A stretch of DNA of 64,000 nt, taken from NCBI RefSeq assembly GCF_037975245.1, contig NC_092578.1, positions 2,661,001 through 2,725,000 of the forward strand. The letters run 5' to 3'. Within the stretch, counting starts at the first letter, position 1. Each line of letters opens with the position of its first letter. A program made the position numbers and the translations under genes. The notes under the pieces are model-generated. The model saw nothing but the letters and a program-made list of their open reading frames with translations. It made no database searches and was not told where the DNA came from. This document shows, piece by piece, positions 39,640 to 63,374 of this stretch. This stretch comes from Apostichopus japonicus. Its lineage: Eukaryota; Echinodermata; Holothuroidea; Aspidochirotida; Stichopodidae.

Positions 39640-41442
39640 GTAAGTTATTTCTTCAATTATATGGCTGTATATAGTAGTGTGAAGGGTAGCCTGCATGGAA
39701 GAAATTATAGTGCCTTTTAAAAAACTAAACTTATTATTAGCATCCTTGTGAAATTTACATGCAATTTCTACCTAGCGTTTTCGAGTTATTGATAACTAAA
39801 ATATTGCGACAGTTGGTACCATAAGTGAACTTAAAACAAACAGATATCATATCATATTTTTAATCGGAAACGTTTTCGTGCTAATCCCCCTTTTCTTCGG
39901 TTTTGATCTTGTACAGAGTTGCAACTTTACCTAAAAGTAAACAATATCCTTGTAGCCTAATTATTTCGAGATTTATCCCAGATTTGAAGTAGAAACTTTG
40001 AGGTAAAAGTTAAAAGAAAAAAGAACATATAGAGATGTTTTTAAGTGTGCATCTATTAACAACACCACAACTGTTTGCTTAAATTTTCGCTTTTAATATG
40101 CAAGAAATGTCAACTTAAGAAAATGTTACTTCGAATGTAAGCTCTCAGGAATATTATAGGCCGGTCAAATGAGAAAGGATTAGATGACTCCTCTCTGCAG
40201 GTGCCGCTATAGGCTATAGGCTCTTAAATTAAAATTTCGGTGGTTGAATTTCATTTTCTTTGTAAATTTGCGGATATTTGTCTACACTGTTAAGATTCAT
40301 TTTGTTTGAGGAAGCGGTTTAGTTTGCAATAAATGAAACAATAAGCTGATATATATCCTATATATATCATAATTTTTTTACGGATCTTCTACGTGCAAAG
40401 ACAGAATATTCCGTTCTCATGGAAAATTATTTAAGTCTATACGGCGTCATCTTATAACTTGTCTTAATAACTAGCCACCCCACCCCCACCCCACCACTTT
40501 CCATTCATCCCATCAAACGCGTGGAATAATACAATTTTCAAAGCATGGATTGCCATTAATAGCGGCACTTAGTCCGGTCTGTATATATTTTCAGCACCGT
40601 TGCCATCAGTACTAGTTTGTAACTTTCTTTGTATTGCCACTGATATGCGAACAATATGAACTGGGTTGAAGATAGCAAGCAGAATCGTGTTTGGTTTGTG
40701 CACACAAGTAATTTCATTTGGAGTCACACTATGTCGAAAATGTCTTTAAATCTAGAAACAACAGATGCTAAAACCAGACGTATAATTATCATTCATCATT
40801 AAAGTGCTTGTAATTTTTAAGTATAATATATTGCAACAATTTAAAACTTAAACTGGTTTACTCCGTGAATACCTGTTTAATTTTACACTTACAAAAGGTT
40901 AAGCTTGATAACCGTCTGTTATACTACGCAATAAATTTATCCCATCATTAAAAACATACAGCTCAGATGTCTTGATGGGTGCTACCTCGCCATTTAACAA
41001 TATTCGATGAAGAACAGACACCACATATAGGTCACACGAATATATTACAGAAAACTGTACTGTCTTTACCTTGTGTATGATTCACACAGAAGTATGTCCC
41101 GATTGTTCATTGCTATCAATACTCGTGCTTGACCAACTTAGAATTCTGAACAGGAGACTATATCAATTTTGTCCCACTTGTTCGACATTTTGTACGTGTT
41201 ATACTGTTTCATGACCCTATCAATTATTATACCATATGACTCTGTAGCATATACAACCTCACGAAATATGTGCTTATTCAAACTTAAGACAATATTAGAA
41301 CAATAATTTCCAAAAGGGATTAGATATTTGCCCCACTGCTTGAAATTGTGATTATTTTTTAAGCCTATGACCTGTTATTCAGTTTCCATATCGATGTTGT
41401 CACTAGTTTATTGCGGGAGAATGCATGCACTGCGTTATAACT

Positions 41443-41510
41443 CAAGCGATGCACGAGGCCGTGGGCCGAGTGCATCAAGCGATAGGGCTGTACCACCGTG
41501 ATCGAGTGCA
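41443..41510. mobile_element. foldback relative
   Basis: Contains the palindrome CAAGCGATGCACGAGGCC/GGCCGAGTGCATCAAGCG and GAGTGCATTATCCC, the same words as the inner part of the 23.7-kb foldback element. A shorter relative with CACGGTCAGCTGAC lies at 42386-42440. Confidence 0.6.
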
Positions 41511-42918
41511 TTATCCCTTTTACAATTTAATAAAAACTTTAAAAGGAAAATAACCAAAAATGGTCTCAAAGGGTTGCCCCGTTTTCTTTCCTTTATTATA
41601 GTTACATGTCTCAAACCAATGTAAATATGCAAATACAATTAAAAGAATGACGATAGTTAGGCTATACATTGTACAACACTACTTTATATTTGTACAGCCT
41701 AACGATCTCAAAAATTCCATCAAGAAAGTTCTCAATCAGTTAACTTTTGTGTAGTACATGGCTTTTAATATTTGATCAGACGAAAATAGGTGTGAATCAG
41801 AACATTTTACTGTTCCTTGAAACGTGCGTTTCTTGAATACATTTTGCTGCTGTAAGTAACGACTAACGGTATGCCTAGGCCTATACCACTCCATTTATAT
41901 ATTACGTAAGTATTAATATGAACCATGTTCCTACGTTGGCTAGTCAACTATGGTGTATAAATGTCTTTCGTTGGTTCGATTCCTTAGATCCCGGCTCTAA
42001 GGACATTTTGAGCATTGCCTATTTTGTTAATTGGAAGCCTCCTATAATATCTGACAATATAACTAACATTAGGCCTATTTTAGTTAAGATGGCCGCTTAA
42101 CGTCATTATAATATTGACATTAATGCCAGCATTGCGAAATGAGGTTATCGTTCTTGCTCGCACCCTGTTGTAAGTATACCTTAGGCTGAAAACTAGCTTT
42201 CTCGGACATTTTAAGTCATCATTTTGCCATGGGGTGCTTACACCGATGGGCTTGTTGCCATACCATAATTGATCTGATTCGTTTGCCAGAATTAGAATAG
42301 GCAGCTAGCTAGCTGTGATCGGGATGAAACTTGCCGAAATGCTCATTTTTTTTTGCAACTTACATTAACCCGCCGGTGAGTTTACCGTACATTATCCATA
42401 CGTAATGCACGGTCAGCTGACGGCCAATCAAATTCAAGAGTTTCTTCACATGTATGAATGAACGATTGGTAATTAGCAAATATCATTATGCTATAGTAAT
42501 AAGGAAGAACTTAAAAATTGTATTTGTCGGCCAGATACTGTTCTACTCTAATTCATTCAAGACCAACAACAACAAGGAACATATTTCGTCATCATTTGAG
42601 ATTACTTCCAGACCGTTTAATCTGAAGGGTTGTGATAGGAATCCCATGATCAGAATGAGTACAGCATCATGAGTACAAATATACAACTCACTTCGATATG
42701 AGTATACGAGCATGGGTACAAGCTTAGGTTCTAAGCGCGAGTATCGTGCGGGTAAACAAAACTAGATTTCCAATATGTCCCGAGTACGGGTAAGACGAGA
42801 ACGAAGTCATTAGGAATCCAAAGTAACAAATCCAAGTATGGACTCACTATACAGGTTTGTCTTCCATACATAGTTCGTTTCTCTGTGCAAGCAAGAACAA
42901 AAGCCAGATCATTTAGTC

Positions 42919-43031
42919 CTTAAAGGGAGTGAAGACTCGCGCACAAAGAAACGTCTAATGCCGGTAATCTGACCTAGTTTCGAATTAGGTGTAACAGAAG
43001 TGTTAGACATACCATCGATCCCAGAAAAAGA
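42919..43031 (+). repeat. dispersed repeat, TTAA-family copy
   Basis: About 80 percent identical to 62355-62470, starting TTAAAGGGAGTGAAGACTCG. It includes GTAATCTGACCTAG and GGTGTAACAGAAGTGTT. It has one recognisable end only, so it is probably truncated. See the MITE at 62355. Confidence 0.75.
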
Positions 43032-43877
43032 CATGCCCCCAAACCCAACATAGATCGAATTGAACAAAAGATGAAAAACAGAATCCAAACAAATTGAAAT
43101 TGTTCTTGCCAGAAAGTAATGGTATAAAGTACAACATGATATACTTTAAGAAATATTATAATTATTTTTATTAATTTGTTAATTATAGCAACAACCAAAA
43201 CACAGATTTTAAAAAAAAAAGTGTTCGCTTAACAAAACCTACCGCTTGTTTTGCTACATTTTATAATACTATTTATTATACATATTATTTTACTTGAAAG
43301 TAAAGCTGAAACACCTACTTACTTCTTGAATTTACAACTACAAGAAGCCCAGCAAATACTAATACTTATTATTTACTTATTTTTCTAATTTGTTGTTTAA
43401 TCCATATTTTTGGCCTTACTTAAAAATTCGGACATCAGAGCTCGTACAATGGTGACACATACAAACGTAAAACCCCCCACTAACCTCCACCCACTCACCT
43501 ACTTACTCACTCACCGACCCCCCCCCCCACCCCCGAAAGAAATATAGAGCATAGACTAAAATTAATTTGAAAACAAGGACGATACAGTTCCATTGACGTC
43601 ATAGGTGAACGACTTCCTGAAAACTTCTCGCGACCCGCTCCGAGGAAAGATTGTTCTAGGGTTAAATATTCATAGTAACGAAAAAACAAAAGAGTTAAAT
43701 TTCAAACAATGATGATATCGTAATTAAGGTAACGTATGGCGAGTTGCAGTCTTTGCATATTAAATGAAGGTTATATCTGATTGGCATTAACGGGTGGTCT
43801 TTGACTGGAAACAAAATACCTTCAAATCTTGTAATTTAGCTTATTTTTTTCATATTTCCATTTTTATTTCTTCTCAG

Positions 43878-43953
43878 GGAACAAAAGCTGCGGGAAAATT
43901 CACGATCTTCTATATTCTTGTAATTTATTTGCGGTTTTAGGACTATTTTTCAG
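43878..43953 (+). other. putative second leader exon
   Basis: Bounded by a strong acceptor (TTTATTTCTTCTCAG) and a donor (TTTTCAG/GTAACG), 76 bases, no ATG-initiated coding frame of note. Fits as an untranslated exon between 39639 and 45242. Confidence 0.3.
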
Positions 43954-44815
43954 GTAACGTTCGTCATACTTGCCTGCATGCATTATTTGCTTTAATAAAC
44001 TTTCACGTTTAAGATGTTATAATATATGGTAACTTAACACAATGAAATCAATAGCATAATATAATTGTATATTATAATATTATTGTATAATATAATATAT
44101 TATTATTCTATAATATGGTCAGTGTTTCCTGTTAAAAGCAGCTTAATTGTTTTTCATTTGCAGCTTAAATTATTTCGTCACCAAAATATGCTTGGAAAGC
44201 CACTGTATCATTAGCACTAAGCCTATAAAGATCTACTACACTTTTATATCATATAGTTACTTAGCCTAACCTATTTTAATTTGTTGTATATTAGTTAGTA
44301 GTTATTACCAAATGCTAGAAGCTAGATATATGGACTCATTGGTACTTTCTTGGGAAAACAAATAGGCTTCATAAACGACAGTTCTTACATATGAATTTTG
44401 TGAGACAAGTACTATGGACATTATTCATGCACTTAGGGATTAAGTTTAGGGTCTTGCACAAAGTGTTTAGCTCAATTGACATAGCTCATGGAACCTCATG
44501 GTTCGGTAAGAGGGTCTATTTATCATTCTAGCTGGCTATCAATTGAAACAAGGCTTTTGCTCGCAGCCAAGTTTGTCCGATCCTGAGAAAAGTTGTCCAA
44601 GATGTTGCCATGTCAGAGGTTTCATACATGCTTTACACAAAAAGTATGTTGAGGGTCATTTACCAAAAAACCCCAAACGGGATGTACAATGGGTAAAGAG
44701 GACGGTGAAATGGCAAATTGGTGGGTGTGGGGGGGGGGGGCGAGGGACGGAATGGGAACCAGTTGGTTAGCCCTACCCTTCTTGAATGTTTGACTAGGAG
44801 GTGTTCCATCCATCA

Positions 44816-44898
44816 ATCCGTCCGTCCTTCCGTCCTTCCGTCCTTCAGTCCTTTAGTCCGTCCGTCCGTCTATCTATCTATCTATCTATTTATCTATA
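44816..44898. repeat. tetranucleotide microsatellite
   Basis: TCCG and CTTC units pass into TATC repeats. Confidence 0.9.
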
Positions 44899-45245
44899 TT
44901 CCTTTGAAGTTCTATGGAATTGGTTAAAATAATCCGACACAGATTAAAAATATCCCGATTTCCAAAACTGCTAATCCAGCAGAAATCAATAAGTCGCATT
45001 GCCTTCACTGCCATGCCGATATACTCTTCTCTATATGTTTGATTCATGCTACTCTTTGTCACTTTCGGTGATCATGCACTGAAGAAGAGCTAGTTTTGCT
45101 GGAAAGCTCCGCAAAAACCAAACATTCACTGTTTGACTTCCAATTACTCACTTTTTATAATGTTTGCATCTCACAATCGAGATCCAGCCATTCTCTGATA
45201 ATAATCAATCAATTCTAAACCTGCTATTTTTGCTTTTAAAGGAAA

Positions 45246-45398
45246 ATGAGTTTTACTTCTCAAATATTCATCATGGCTATTGTGCTCTTACTACTACAAC
45301 CTTTCAAACTGAGCTCAGGAGAACCTGGGGGGAGGGCTCTCTGGCGACCTGGTAAGAAAAGATCTGGACAGCTACAACAGAGATTGACCCCTGCCAGG
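45246..45398 (+). CDS. neuropeptide precursor exon 1 (coding)
   Basis: Signal peptide, candidate mature peptide and cleavage site. Donor CCAGG/GTAAGT. Confidence 0.7.
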
Positions 45399-46791
45399 GT
45401 AAGTACACCTAATACAAAACCAGAAGGAGGGGGGGTGGGGTGTGGATAGGTGGGTAGATGTACAAAAAACGTGCAGTTTATCATATGATGTAATATTTTT
45501 TGTATCTCTTATGAAAAGATGAATCAATTCCTAATATTAATTTTTGAAAGTTATGTAAAATGGCTAGTGACATTATTACTAATGAAGGAAGACGAAAGTG
45601 GGCGTTGACCCTGAAGTAGGTTAGTGTGGGCGCAGTGCTAAAGTGTTACAAAACTATTGTAAACTAGGTTGATTTAAGTGCATATGTACAGTGGAGACAG
45701 GTAGGAGGGGCATGAAGAAAATATGGCTAATCAAGCTAATGAATCCCACGATTTATCAAGATCATCGAAAACAAGCTATCTAAAAACAGCTTACACTGAA
45801 GAGACTAGGGAACTTAGTAAGGCGTTAAAGCCGAAGCCGTTTGAACTAATATCTGTTTTACAACAGATCCGATCACCAATGTTCCCATTTGTATAACTTT
45901 AACATTTCACTGTGTTGTACTGTGTTGGATGACAAATGCATTGTGATGCTGTTACTAAAGAACTATTCCCTATTAAATGACGTTCAACGTTTTTAATTTT
46001 AATGTGTAAAAATTAAACGGAAAGACTGGTATGAAGACTAAACTTATAAGCCTTGTGTTAAATTCTATCATCCTCAGTATCCAGCACCTTACAATGATTT
46101 CCAGCAAGAAGGAGACACATCACCAGTAATTGATTACCCTTCAAGAATTAATGATGTTAATGGATTGGTAAGTGTACTCCCGATTGGGCCCCCCCCCCCA
46201 AAAAAAAAAAAAGAGCTCGATCATCCTTTCCTTTTTAGGGAAAATGTCCATTTTATTTTCCGTCCTTATTGGGTTAAAGTAATCTAGATAAGTAACGTTA
46301 TCATGTTATCAAATTGAATAGTGTCAAACGTTTATAAAGTTAGATAAGTGGCATCCAGTAATCAAGAATTAAGATGAGTTGATATTAATAACTCAGTTTA
46401 TATTATTAATCCTCTTTTCCCGAATAACGCAAATTTACCAATTGTTCCATAAAGTACGAACCATCCTTGTTACGAAAATTGTTAATCGTCTTGATATTAG
46501 ATTGTTTGAAGCCTTTATCACCCTGTCAAGATATAGCTCAGGTTAAAGGATAACGTTAGGGTAAGAAAAAGAAAAGAAAAGTGGAATTCGCAAATATTAA
46601 TTATTCTTCATCTTGAAAGATAAGGTTAACGTCAGTTGCTATGAACAGTACTATTAGATTAACTTTTTGTTATAATCTTCTTAATTTTTCCTTTCCTTTT
46701 GTTTCCTCAGAGAATGAAACAGAAAAACGATCTAGCAGAAATATTTGGGTACAAGCAACATCGTCAACAGCCAGTTTACTCGATGTACTGA
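45246..46791 (+). CDS. candidate secreted neuropeptide precursor, three coding exons
   Basis: Predicted 107-residue secretory protein from exons 45246-45398, 46078-46167 and 46711-46791 (51+30+26 codons, all phase 0, all GT-AG). Residues 1-25 form a signal peptide with a hydrophobic core (FIMAIVLLLL), with cleavage expected near SSG/EPG. Directly after it comes EPGGRALWRPGKKR: a short peptide, a glycine amidation donor and a KKR convertase site, which would release a peptide ending in LWRP-amide. The remaining 68 residues are cysteine-free, with dispersed tyrosines and monobasic or dibasic sites, ending VYSMY. Signal peptide, then one amidated peptide, then a C-terminal extension is the layout of many neuropeptide precursors (GnRH, luqin and kisspeptin families), but the LWRP-amide ending matches no family I recognise. 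An acceptor at 45240-45241, four bases before the ATG, shows that a non-coding exon precedes it. Confidence 0.68.
46078..46167 (+). CDS. neuropeptide precursor exon 2 (coding)
   Basis: Acceptor TCATCCTCAG, donor GATTG/GTAAGT; 30 codons starting YPAPYNDFQQ. Confidence 0.7.
46711..46791 (+). CDS. neuropeptide precursor exon 3 (last coding)
   Basis: Acceptor TTTGTTTCCTCAG; 26 codons containing RMKQK and DLAEIFGYKQ, ending at TGA. Confidence 0.68.
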   Translation, partial: RMKQKNDLAEIFGYKQHRQQPVYSMY

Positions 46792-46914
46792 CAATGTTAA
46801 CCCTCCACTCGATCAGTTATCAGGCTTGAATGAGGCAACATTGTGTTAGAACGGAGCTGGGCAAGGGACATGTTACAATGACTACAGAACAATCTATTTA
46901 GCACTTGCACCAAT

Positions 46915-47125
46915 AATGGTGTATGAGCACCATGTATGGTGCACGGTGAATGGTGCACCTTGTATGATGTGTGGTGTATGGTGCACCTTGTATGGTGTAC
47001 CGTGTCTGGTGTGTGGTGTATGGTGCACCGTTATGGGTATGGTCACCATTTATAGTGCATGGTGCATCATGCATGGTGTATAGTGCACCATAATTTGGGT
47101 ATGGTGCACTATACACCATTTTGGG
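46915..47125. repeat. minisatellite, TGGTGTATGGTGCACC-type
   Basis: More than ten degenerate copies of a GTGTATGGTGCACC-like unit, located just after the neuropeptide stop codon and thus probably in its 3' UTR. Confidence 0.85.
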
Positions 47126-47973
47126 TATGGAACATGTACGACAGGGACATTGCTCTTGTTAAAGTTAAGTCAAGGGCGTACATAGGATCTGGTCAAGTGT
47201 ATGTATGTGCGGGTGTGTGTGGGTGTGTTTGTTGTGGGCGTGCAGGGGTGTGGTAGAACGGGTTTTTTTCAACGACAAACTTCTTAGCTACTGTTAATCA
47301 TTGGTTTCAATGCTCTTCTTAAAACCAAATCTTTTCTCTTTATCAGCACCTTTGTACAAAAAGGTGCCTTTAGAAATATGAGTGCTGTGTTACGTAAAAA
47401 ACAGCATACTATGTGAACACATGGAGTAATATTCAATTTAACAAAAGATAATATGCGGTATTTTAGAAAGAAATGACAAGAAAACTCAGGACTTGTAGTA
47501 CGTTACGGCCAACCAGGCCTCTATCATGGATAATCTTGGCAACAGCCGTTTGTCTCGAACAAGTCATCATGTTCATAAATTCACTTTTACATGTTTATTA
47601 CTGTTATTGATTTTACTGATATATATGAATTACGATTAAATTTCCTTATTTCGGTCAGCAATTTTCGTGACTTGATATCCACGTTCATATCGTGAAATAT
47701 GATATGAGTGACTATTACTCCCATATTTCATGAAATGGAATAAGACTTTCTGAAACTTCTAACATTGAAGGAATTGGGCAACTTTCTGGTTGAGTCTATT
47801 TGTGCGATGTCATGCTGCGTATTTGCGCATATGAAGTTTAAATTGTCAAGCCCTTTGTTTTGATTTTCTGAAAATCAAAAAATGAAAAAAGTGGAATTTC
47901 AAGTCAAGAAGTTTTCATGAATGTATTCCTCAAATTTAATGACATCTTTCATCTTCCGACAGCAAAGATAATC

Positions 47974-47979
47974 AATAAA
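47974..47979 (+). terminator. AATAAA polyadenylation signal, candidate
   Basis: AATAAA followed by a TTGTATTTGTTTT tract. Plausible 3' end for the neuropeptide gene, about 1.2 kb after its stop codon. Confidence 0.3.
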
Positions 47980-47999
47980 AAATTGTATTTGTTTTAAAC

Positions 48000-49370
48000 C
48001 TCCGATTCTTTCTTTATTTCTACACGCATTGATATTTCTCTTGTATACTTGTTTCGTCTAATGGAAAACATAGGCAAGGGGCGAGGGGCGGGGCCGGGTG
48101 GGGGGGGGGGGGCGGGGTGGGATCAAACAGTCTGTTAACCTCCCTGTAAACGCCGTACTCCCTTAGTAATCTTTTTCTATATAAGGGTATTGCTTAACCG
48201 GATATTTTGATTAAAAAAGTAGAACATCACCCCTTAAACTAAAGCAAATGTAATAAAATATATACATTTGTTATATGGGTGTGGATTAGAGGCGAGGGGA
48301 GGGGGACATCTCCGGGAAGAAAAGGGGTCGGGGATTGTGAATCACAAGAAGGTCCTGTGTTAAGTGAGCTCATGAAACACACGGGGTTTGTAATGTCAAA
48401 CTGTCGTTCAGTTTCATGTTTCACCCTCAGCTGTCATAGAGGTTTGAATATGAAATTTCAATAATTAACACCATTTACATTACATTTAGACGATAAATCT
48501 AAAAGTACGCTGTGGGTAGGGGGCATATGTCCTCATCAAATGCCCCCCCCCCCCAGCCAACTAGACGAAGGCCAACCACGTTCGTAGGACTGACAGGTGA
48601 ACTAAATGTCTGTCACATCCAGCAACTATTATTATCTAGGAGAAGCAATGTCAACCGTCACAATTACAACATATACTATATACAGAGAGATGATGAACTT
48701 ACTGACACCTGTCCCGCCCCTTCCCCACCCTACCCTTCCTCACCCCACCCCTGCAGCATGGAGAAGCAAACCCAACCCTCATCAGCCTAACTTATATGAT
48801 AGAGATGTATGATTAACAACACCTCTTAACAGCAAATCATAATTAAATTCCGTTTAGGATACATTTTTTTCTTCTTCATATAGAACAGACAGAAGACTTG
48901 AAAGAGTTTAATTTCAGAGAGCCACTACTGCTTGGATTTTGTCATGTTTATGCTTCCCTTAATATTTTGCTACAATAACGAAGGTTATAAAATTACCGCA
49001 TATAGACCTATACTGCCATTGATTTCTGACAATAATCGTTACTTTAAACATAACAATATGAAAAGGGAATTAACACAGGAAAACTAAGAGATGTGAGCTC
49101 TTAGTGGCCCCATGACGTCAATCATTCCATAAAAATTGGAACTCCCTGACGTGAGCCTCTAAGTAACACATCTCTCACAAGGAAGCATATATTTCTTCCC
49201 TGCTGGTTAGTTGTTTGTTATAAGCAATTTTTTAATTTTTATATAAGATGAAGTTCATAGATGGTTTTCGTCTCCTAAAATCAGGTCAATCAAGAGGTCA
49301 ATTAAGAGGTCAATTAAACTACGTGTTATTAAAATCAGAAAAAAAGTAATTATGTATTATGATACCTAAA
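48000..49370. other. no gene seen
   Basis: Poly-G and poly-C tracts (about 48098 and 48543), and a weak inverted repeat at about 49090-49176 (AGATGTGAG...CTAAGTAACACATCT). No domain-bearing ORF. Confidence 0.4.
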
Positions 49371-49390
49371 TGTTACTCACCCCTTCATGC

Positions 49391-49568
49391 AGTAAACATG
49401 CACCGGTCTATCTGAACAGTCTTGAGAGAGGCTCGCGACAGTTGTTCCATGAGTGATGTGATGTGTTGAGAGTTCAACTTCCAAATCATTTAAATAAAAC
49501 CTTTGTAGTACAAGGTCACCCAAGATAAGGGACAGGGCTCGAAAGCCAAACAAGTTCACTGTGTACAT
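49391..49568 (-). CDS. possible exon of unknown gene
   Basis: A minus-strand frame (MYTVNLFGFRALSLILGD...) stays open to a textbook donor, ATGAAGGG/GTGAGTAAC, near 49377-49391. Composition is protein-like (FYLNDLEVEL, VASLSQDCSD). I recognise no family. The ORF 160 bases upstream on the same strand may be part of the same gene, but no clean splice joins them. Confidence 0.3.
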
Positions 49569-49710
49569 TCTCCAGGCCCCTTATATTGGGACTGCAGAAA
49601 ATCATGGCCCTTATGAACCAGGCAACATTGTGCAGTTATATGTTACACAGTACGGAATGCTAATGTATTCCCTGTATAAATTGTGGCAAACTTTAGTGAC
49701 AAGCCCTAAC

Positions 49711-50052
49711 CTAGATTTGGTTAACATTGTCAGTCATGATTCCACAAATTAAATACATCCATACATAGTGAGCAAGAAACCATTCGGCGAAATTGATGAA
49801 GATATTACACTTTTCGATTTCGTGCAACAGGTTCCCTTCTTGTTCAATATCTAAATTCCTCTTGACTGAAATGGCCAAATCCAATTCCGCAAACTCCTTT
49901 CTTAAAGTGCTTTCCTGTCCATTCAAACCCTTGAATTTACTGGTTATATGTATAAAGTAAGTTTGACTACATCCACTGCTTGCACTGAGAATGCACTGCT
50001 TAAATCGCGAGTTTACAACCCCCCGAGTTTCATTGTACAAAAACAATAACAT
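49711..50052 (-). CDS. possible coding fragment, unknown
   Basis: A 113-codon minus-strand ORF, the best uninterrupted protein-like frame in this interval. The middle is a charged, probably helical segment (STLRKEFAELDLAISVKRNLDIEQEGNLLHEIEK). This is unlike the AT-driven random ORFs nearby. It could be an exon of a minus-strand gene or part of a decayed element. No family is recognised. Confidence 0.33.
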   Translation of the reverse strand: MLLFLYNETRGVVNSRFKQCILSASSGCSQTYFIHITSKFKGLNGQESTLRKEFAELDLAISVKRNLDIEQEGNLLHEIEKCNIFINFAEWFLAHYVWMYLICGIMTDNVNQI

Positions 50053-50099
50053 TACTTCATGCCTAAGCTTCCGGTCAACACAATAGAAGCATTTTAGCT

Positions 50100-51640
50100 A
50101 ATGGACATAACAGGTGCAAGCTTGGATATTCCTAAATGGACCAGTCCATTTGATCAATCAGGGTTTACTTGTTATCAATATATTGCCTCCACTAATGTTA
50201 GAAAGTTAAATAATGGCCAGTCATTGAGACATTGGCCACTTATTGAGACAAAATTAATGTACCATCTGGTGACACGGTAAAGATAGAAAACGTTGGCCAT
50301 TTTTGTGTTGTTGTTATATCAATGACGTATGCTACAATTGAAATGTTTGCGAATCATTCGCCTTTCCATCGAAACCAAATTTGCTCTTCATACTCATCAT
50401 AACCGTGCGTGCAGTTGCACAGCTCAACAAACAAGTGGTACGTTAGGAGAAGCATACCCTGCCATCAGTATTTATCAATGTGACCAAGAACAACAGTTTT
50501 AATGTTCAGAAGACTTAATCAAGTTTAAATATGACATGGTCGAGTCAAACATACTTGAAATTTGAAAAGTGGTTCCTTTATTTTTTAAATGTTTATTTAA
50601 TAGTAACTTTGAGTTTGCAAAAGATGAATCTAAAATATCGGAGTTGGAACATACTGCTTACATATACCTTGAAATTATACAACTAAATACCAACAGAAAT
50701 AAATAGGAAGTTCAATATCCTATAGTCGCGCTATATGCTATATGCGCTATTACATCACACAGTGATTTACTGCAGGCATTCCCGGAGCACGGCTGTTAAG
50801 AGATGGTATCTTCCAAATGAACGTCGGAAGATGTTTTCTTTTGCTCTTTGCAGGAGTCCTTAATAAGAAGATCTCTATCATGGAAGCCGAATACGGGGGT
50901 TCAGTTTGCTTTTTCTCTATTAAAGACATTAATAATTAGACTTTTACAAGAAATTATCGAGTTTAATATCTTCTTTGCTCTTTACAAAAATATAATTAGT
51001 ATTGCCGTCTGCATACATTTACATAGATTAAATTACAGTGAACAGCTTGCCATTGCAGTGAACAGCTGCTTCAAAAAATTTCCTTCCACTATAGTATAAT
51101 CATTATTTAACTAGTGCCTGTTTGTAACATAAGATATCAAACTGTTTCCTACTATATCTCTTAACGGCTCATAGACATATATAGATCATAAAATGTGGTG
51201 GTCGAAGAAAGTACTAGATTCCCCCCCCCCCCCAAAAAAAAAAGTAGCATTCAAGGTGTTACAACCACTTAGAACATATTCCTTTTACTTAAGGCAATTA
51301 ATACCCGTGTCAGCTAATAATTTGTGGTCAGATCATTGAGGTGAAGAATAGCTATATAAATATGTTTGTTTGTTCTTTGCATATAATTTACTTGTAAGTG
51401 TAGCACGATAAACTGTTTTTTTTTATACTTATAACCATTTTAAATAACTCAATACCTATTCACTTCAATGTTCTTCCTCCGCGTCCATGCACCAGTATAT
51501 ATGTTTCGTCGTATACGGTACGCTGGTGCCAATGAGAAGCCGTTTGTCGGTTCATCTGCATGAGATTATAATGATGCTCGGTTTTTACAGTCATGGCAAG
51601 GATTGTGTTGCTGGAACTTGCCTTTTCACATGACTTAAGA
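50100..51640. other. probable 3' flank of the sulfotransferase gene
   Basis: No coding signal. AATAAA on the minus strand occurs at 50577-50582 and 50592-50597, which could end the sulfotransferase transcript. A poly-C/poly-A tract lies near 51222. Confidence 0.35.
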
Positions 51641-51646
51641 TGACTG

Positions 51647-62887
<11,241 letters not shown>

Positions 62888-62889
62888 CT

Positions 62890-63370
62890 GTCATGTGATA
62901 CAAAATAGTGATGAATACTCATGAACATAAATATTTGCATATATACTAACTCATCAAATGTATCATGTTTCTATATGCATTTCCTTATGACTTTGTATTA
63001 GTATAGCATATAAAGATACAGGATATGTTACACTGACGTGATGGCGAAGATACAAAATACAGAAAAATACAAAATTATGGTTGAAAATTTGAAAGATTAT
63101 GCAATACAAAACGAATTCAATTGCAAAATGTGAAAGGCGAAAAAAATACATAAAGTTGCACAGGAACCCTTACTTATAAATGGTTTATTAAAGTAAGGTA
63201 ACACCCGCTCCGCTTCGCACGACAACCGAGTGAATAAATCATATCGACTGGTTATTTTTCGTCAACTTTTCCCGTCACAATTTCCTCGTGTGAACGGGGT
63301 CGATAAAAATTTCAGAAAGAATGAGACAATTTTAGAGATGCTTAATTGGTTCAAACATATTATGCCGTAC
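62890..63370. other. upstream of first visible sulfotransferase exon
   Basis: AT-rich intronic sequence. No N-terminal transmembrane exon was recognised on the minus strand; the hydrophobic ORF at 62963-63151 has no fitting donor. Confidence 0.4.
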
Positions 63371-63374
63371 AAGT

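Larger units (their letters stand above)
39640..45241 (+). other. large 5' intron(s) of candidate neuropeptide gene
   Basis: Mostly AT-rich. It contains foldback-related sequence (41443-41510 and 42386-42440), a GAGTACGAG-type repeat (about 42660-42850), a dispersed repeat (42919-43031), poly-C and poly-G tracts (about 43519 and 44729) and a tetranucleotide microsatellite (44816-44898). No coding exon is recognised. Confidence 0.4.

Noticed and set aside
62963..63151. Hydrophobic minus-strand ORF as the sulfotransferase transmembrane exon
   Set aside because: Hydrophobicity is spread through AT-rich codons, no donor fits, and no basic/membrane/stem order is seen.
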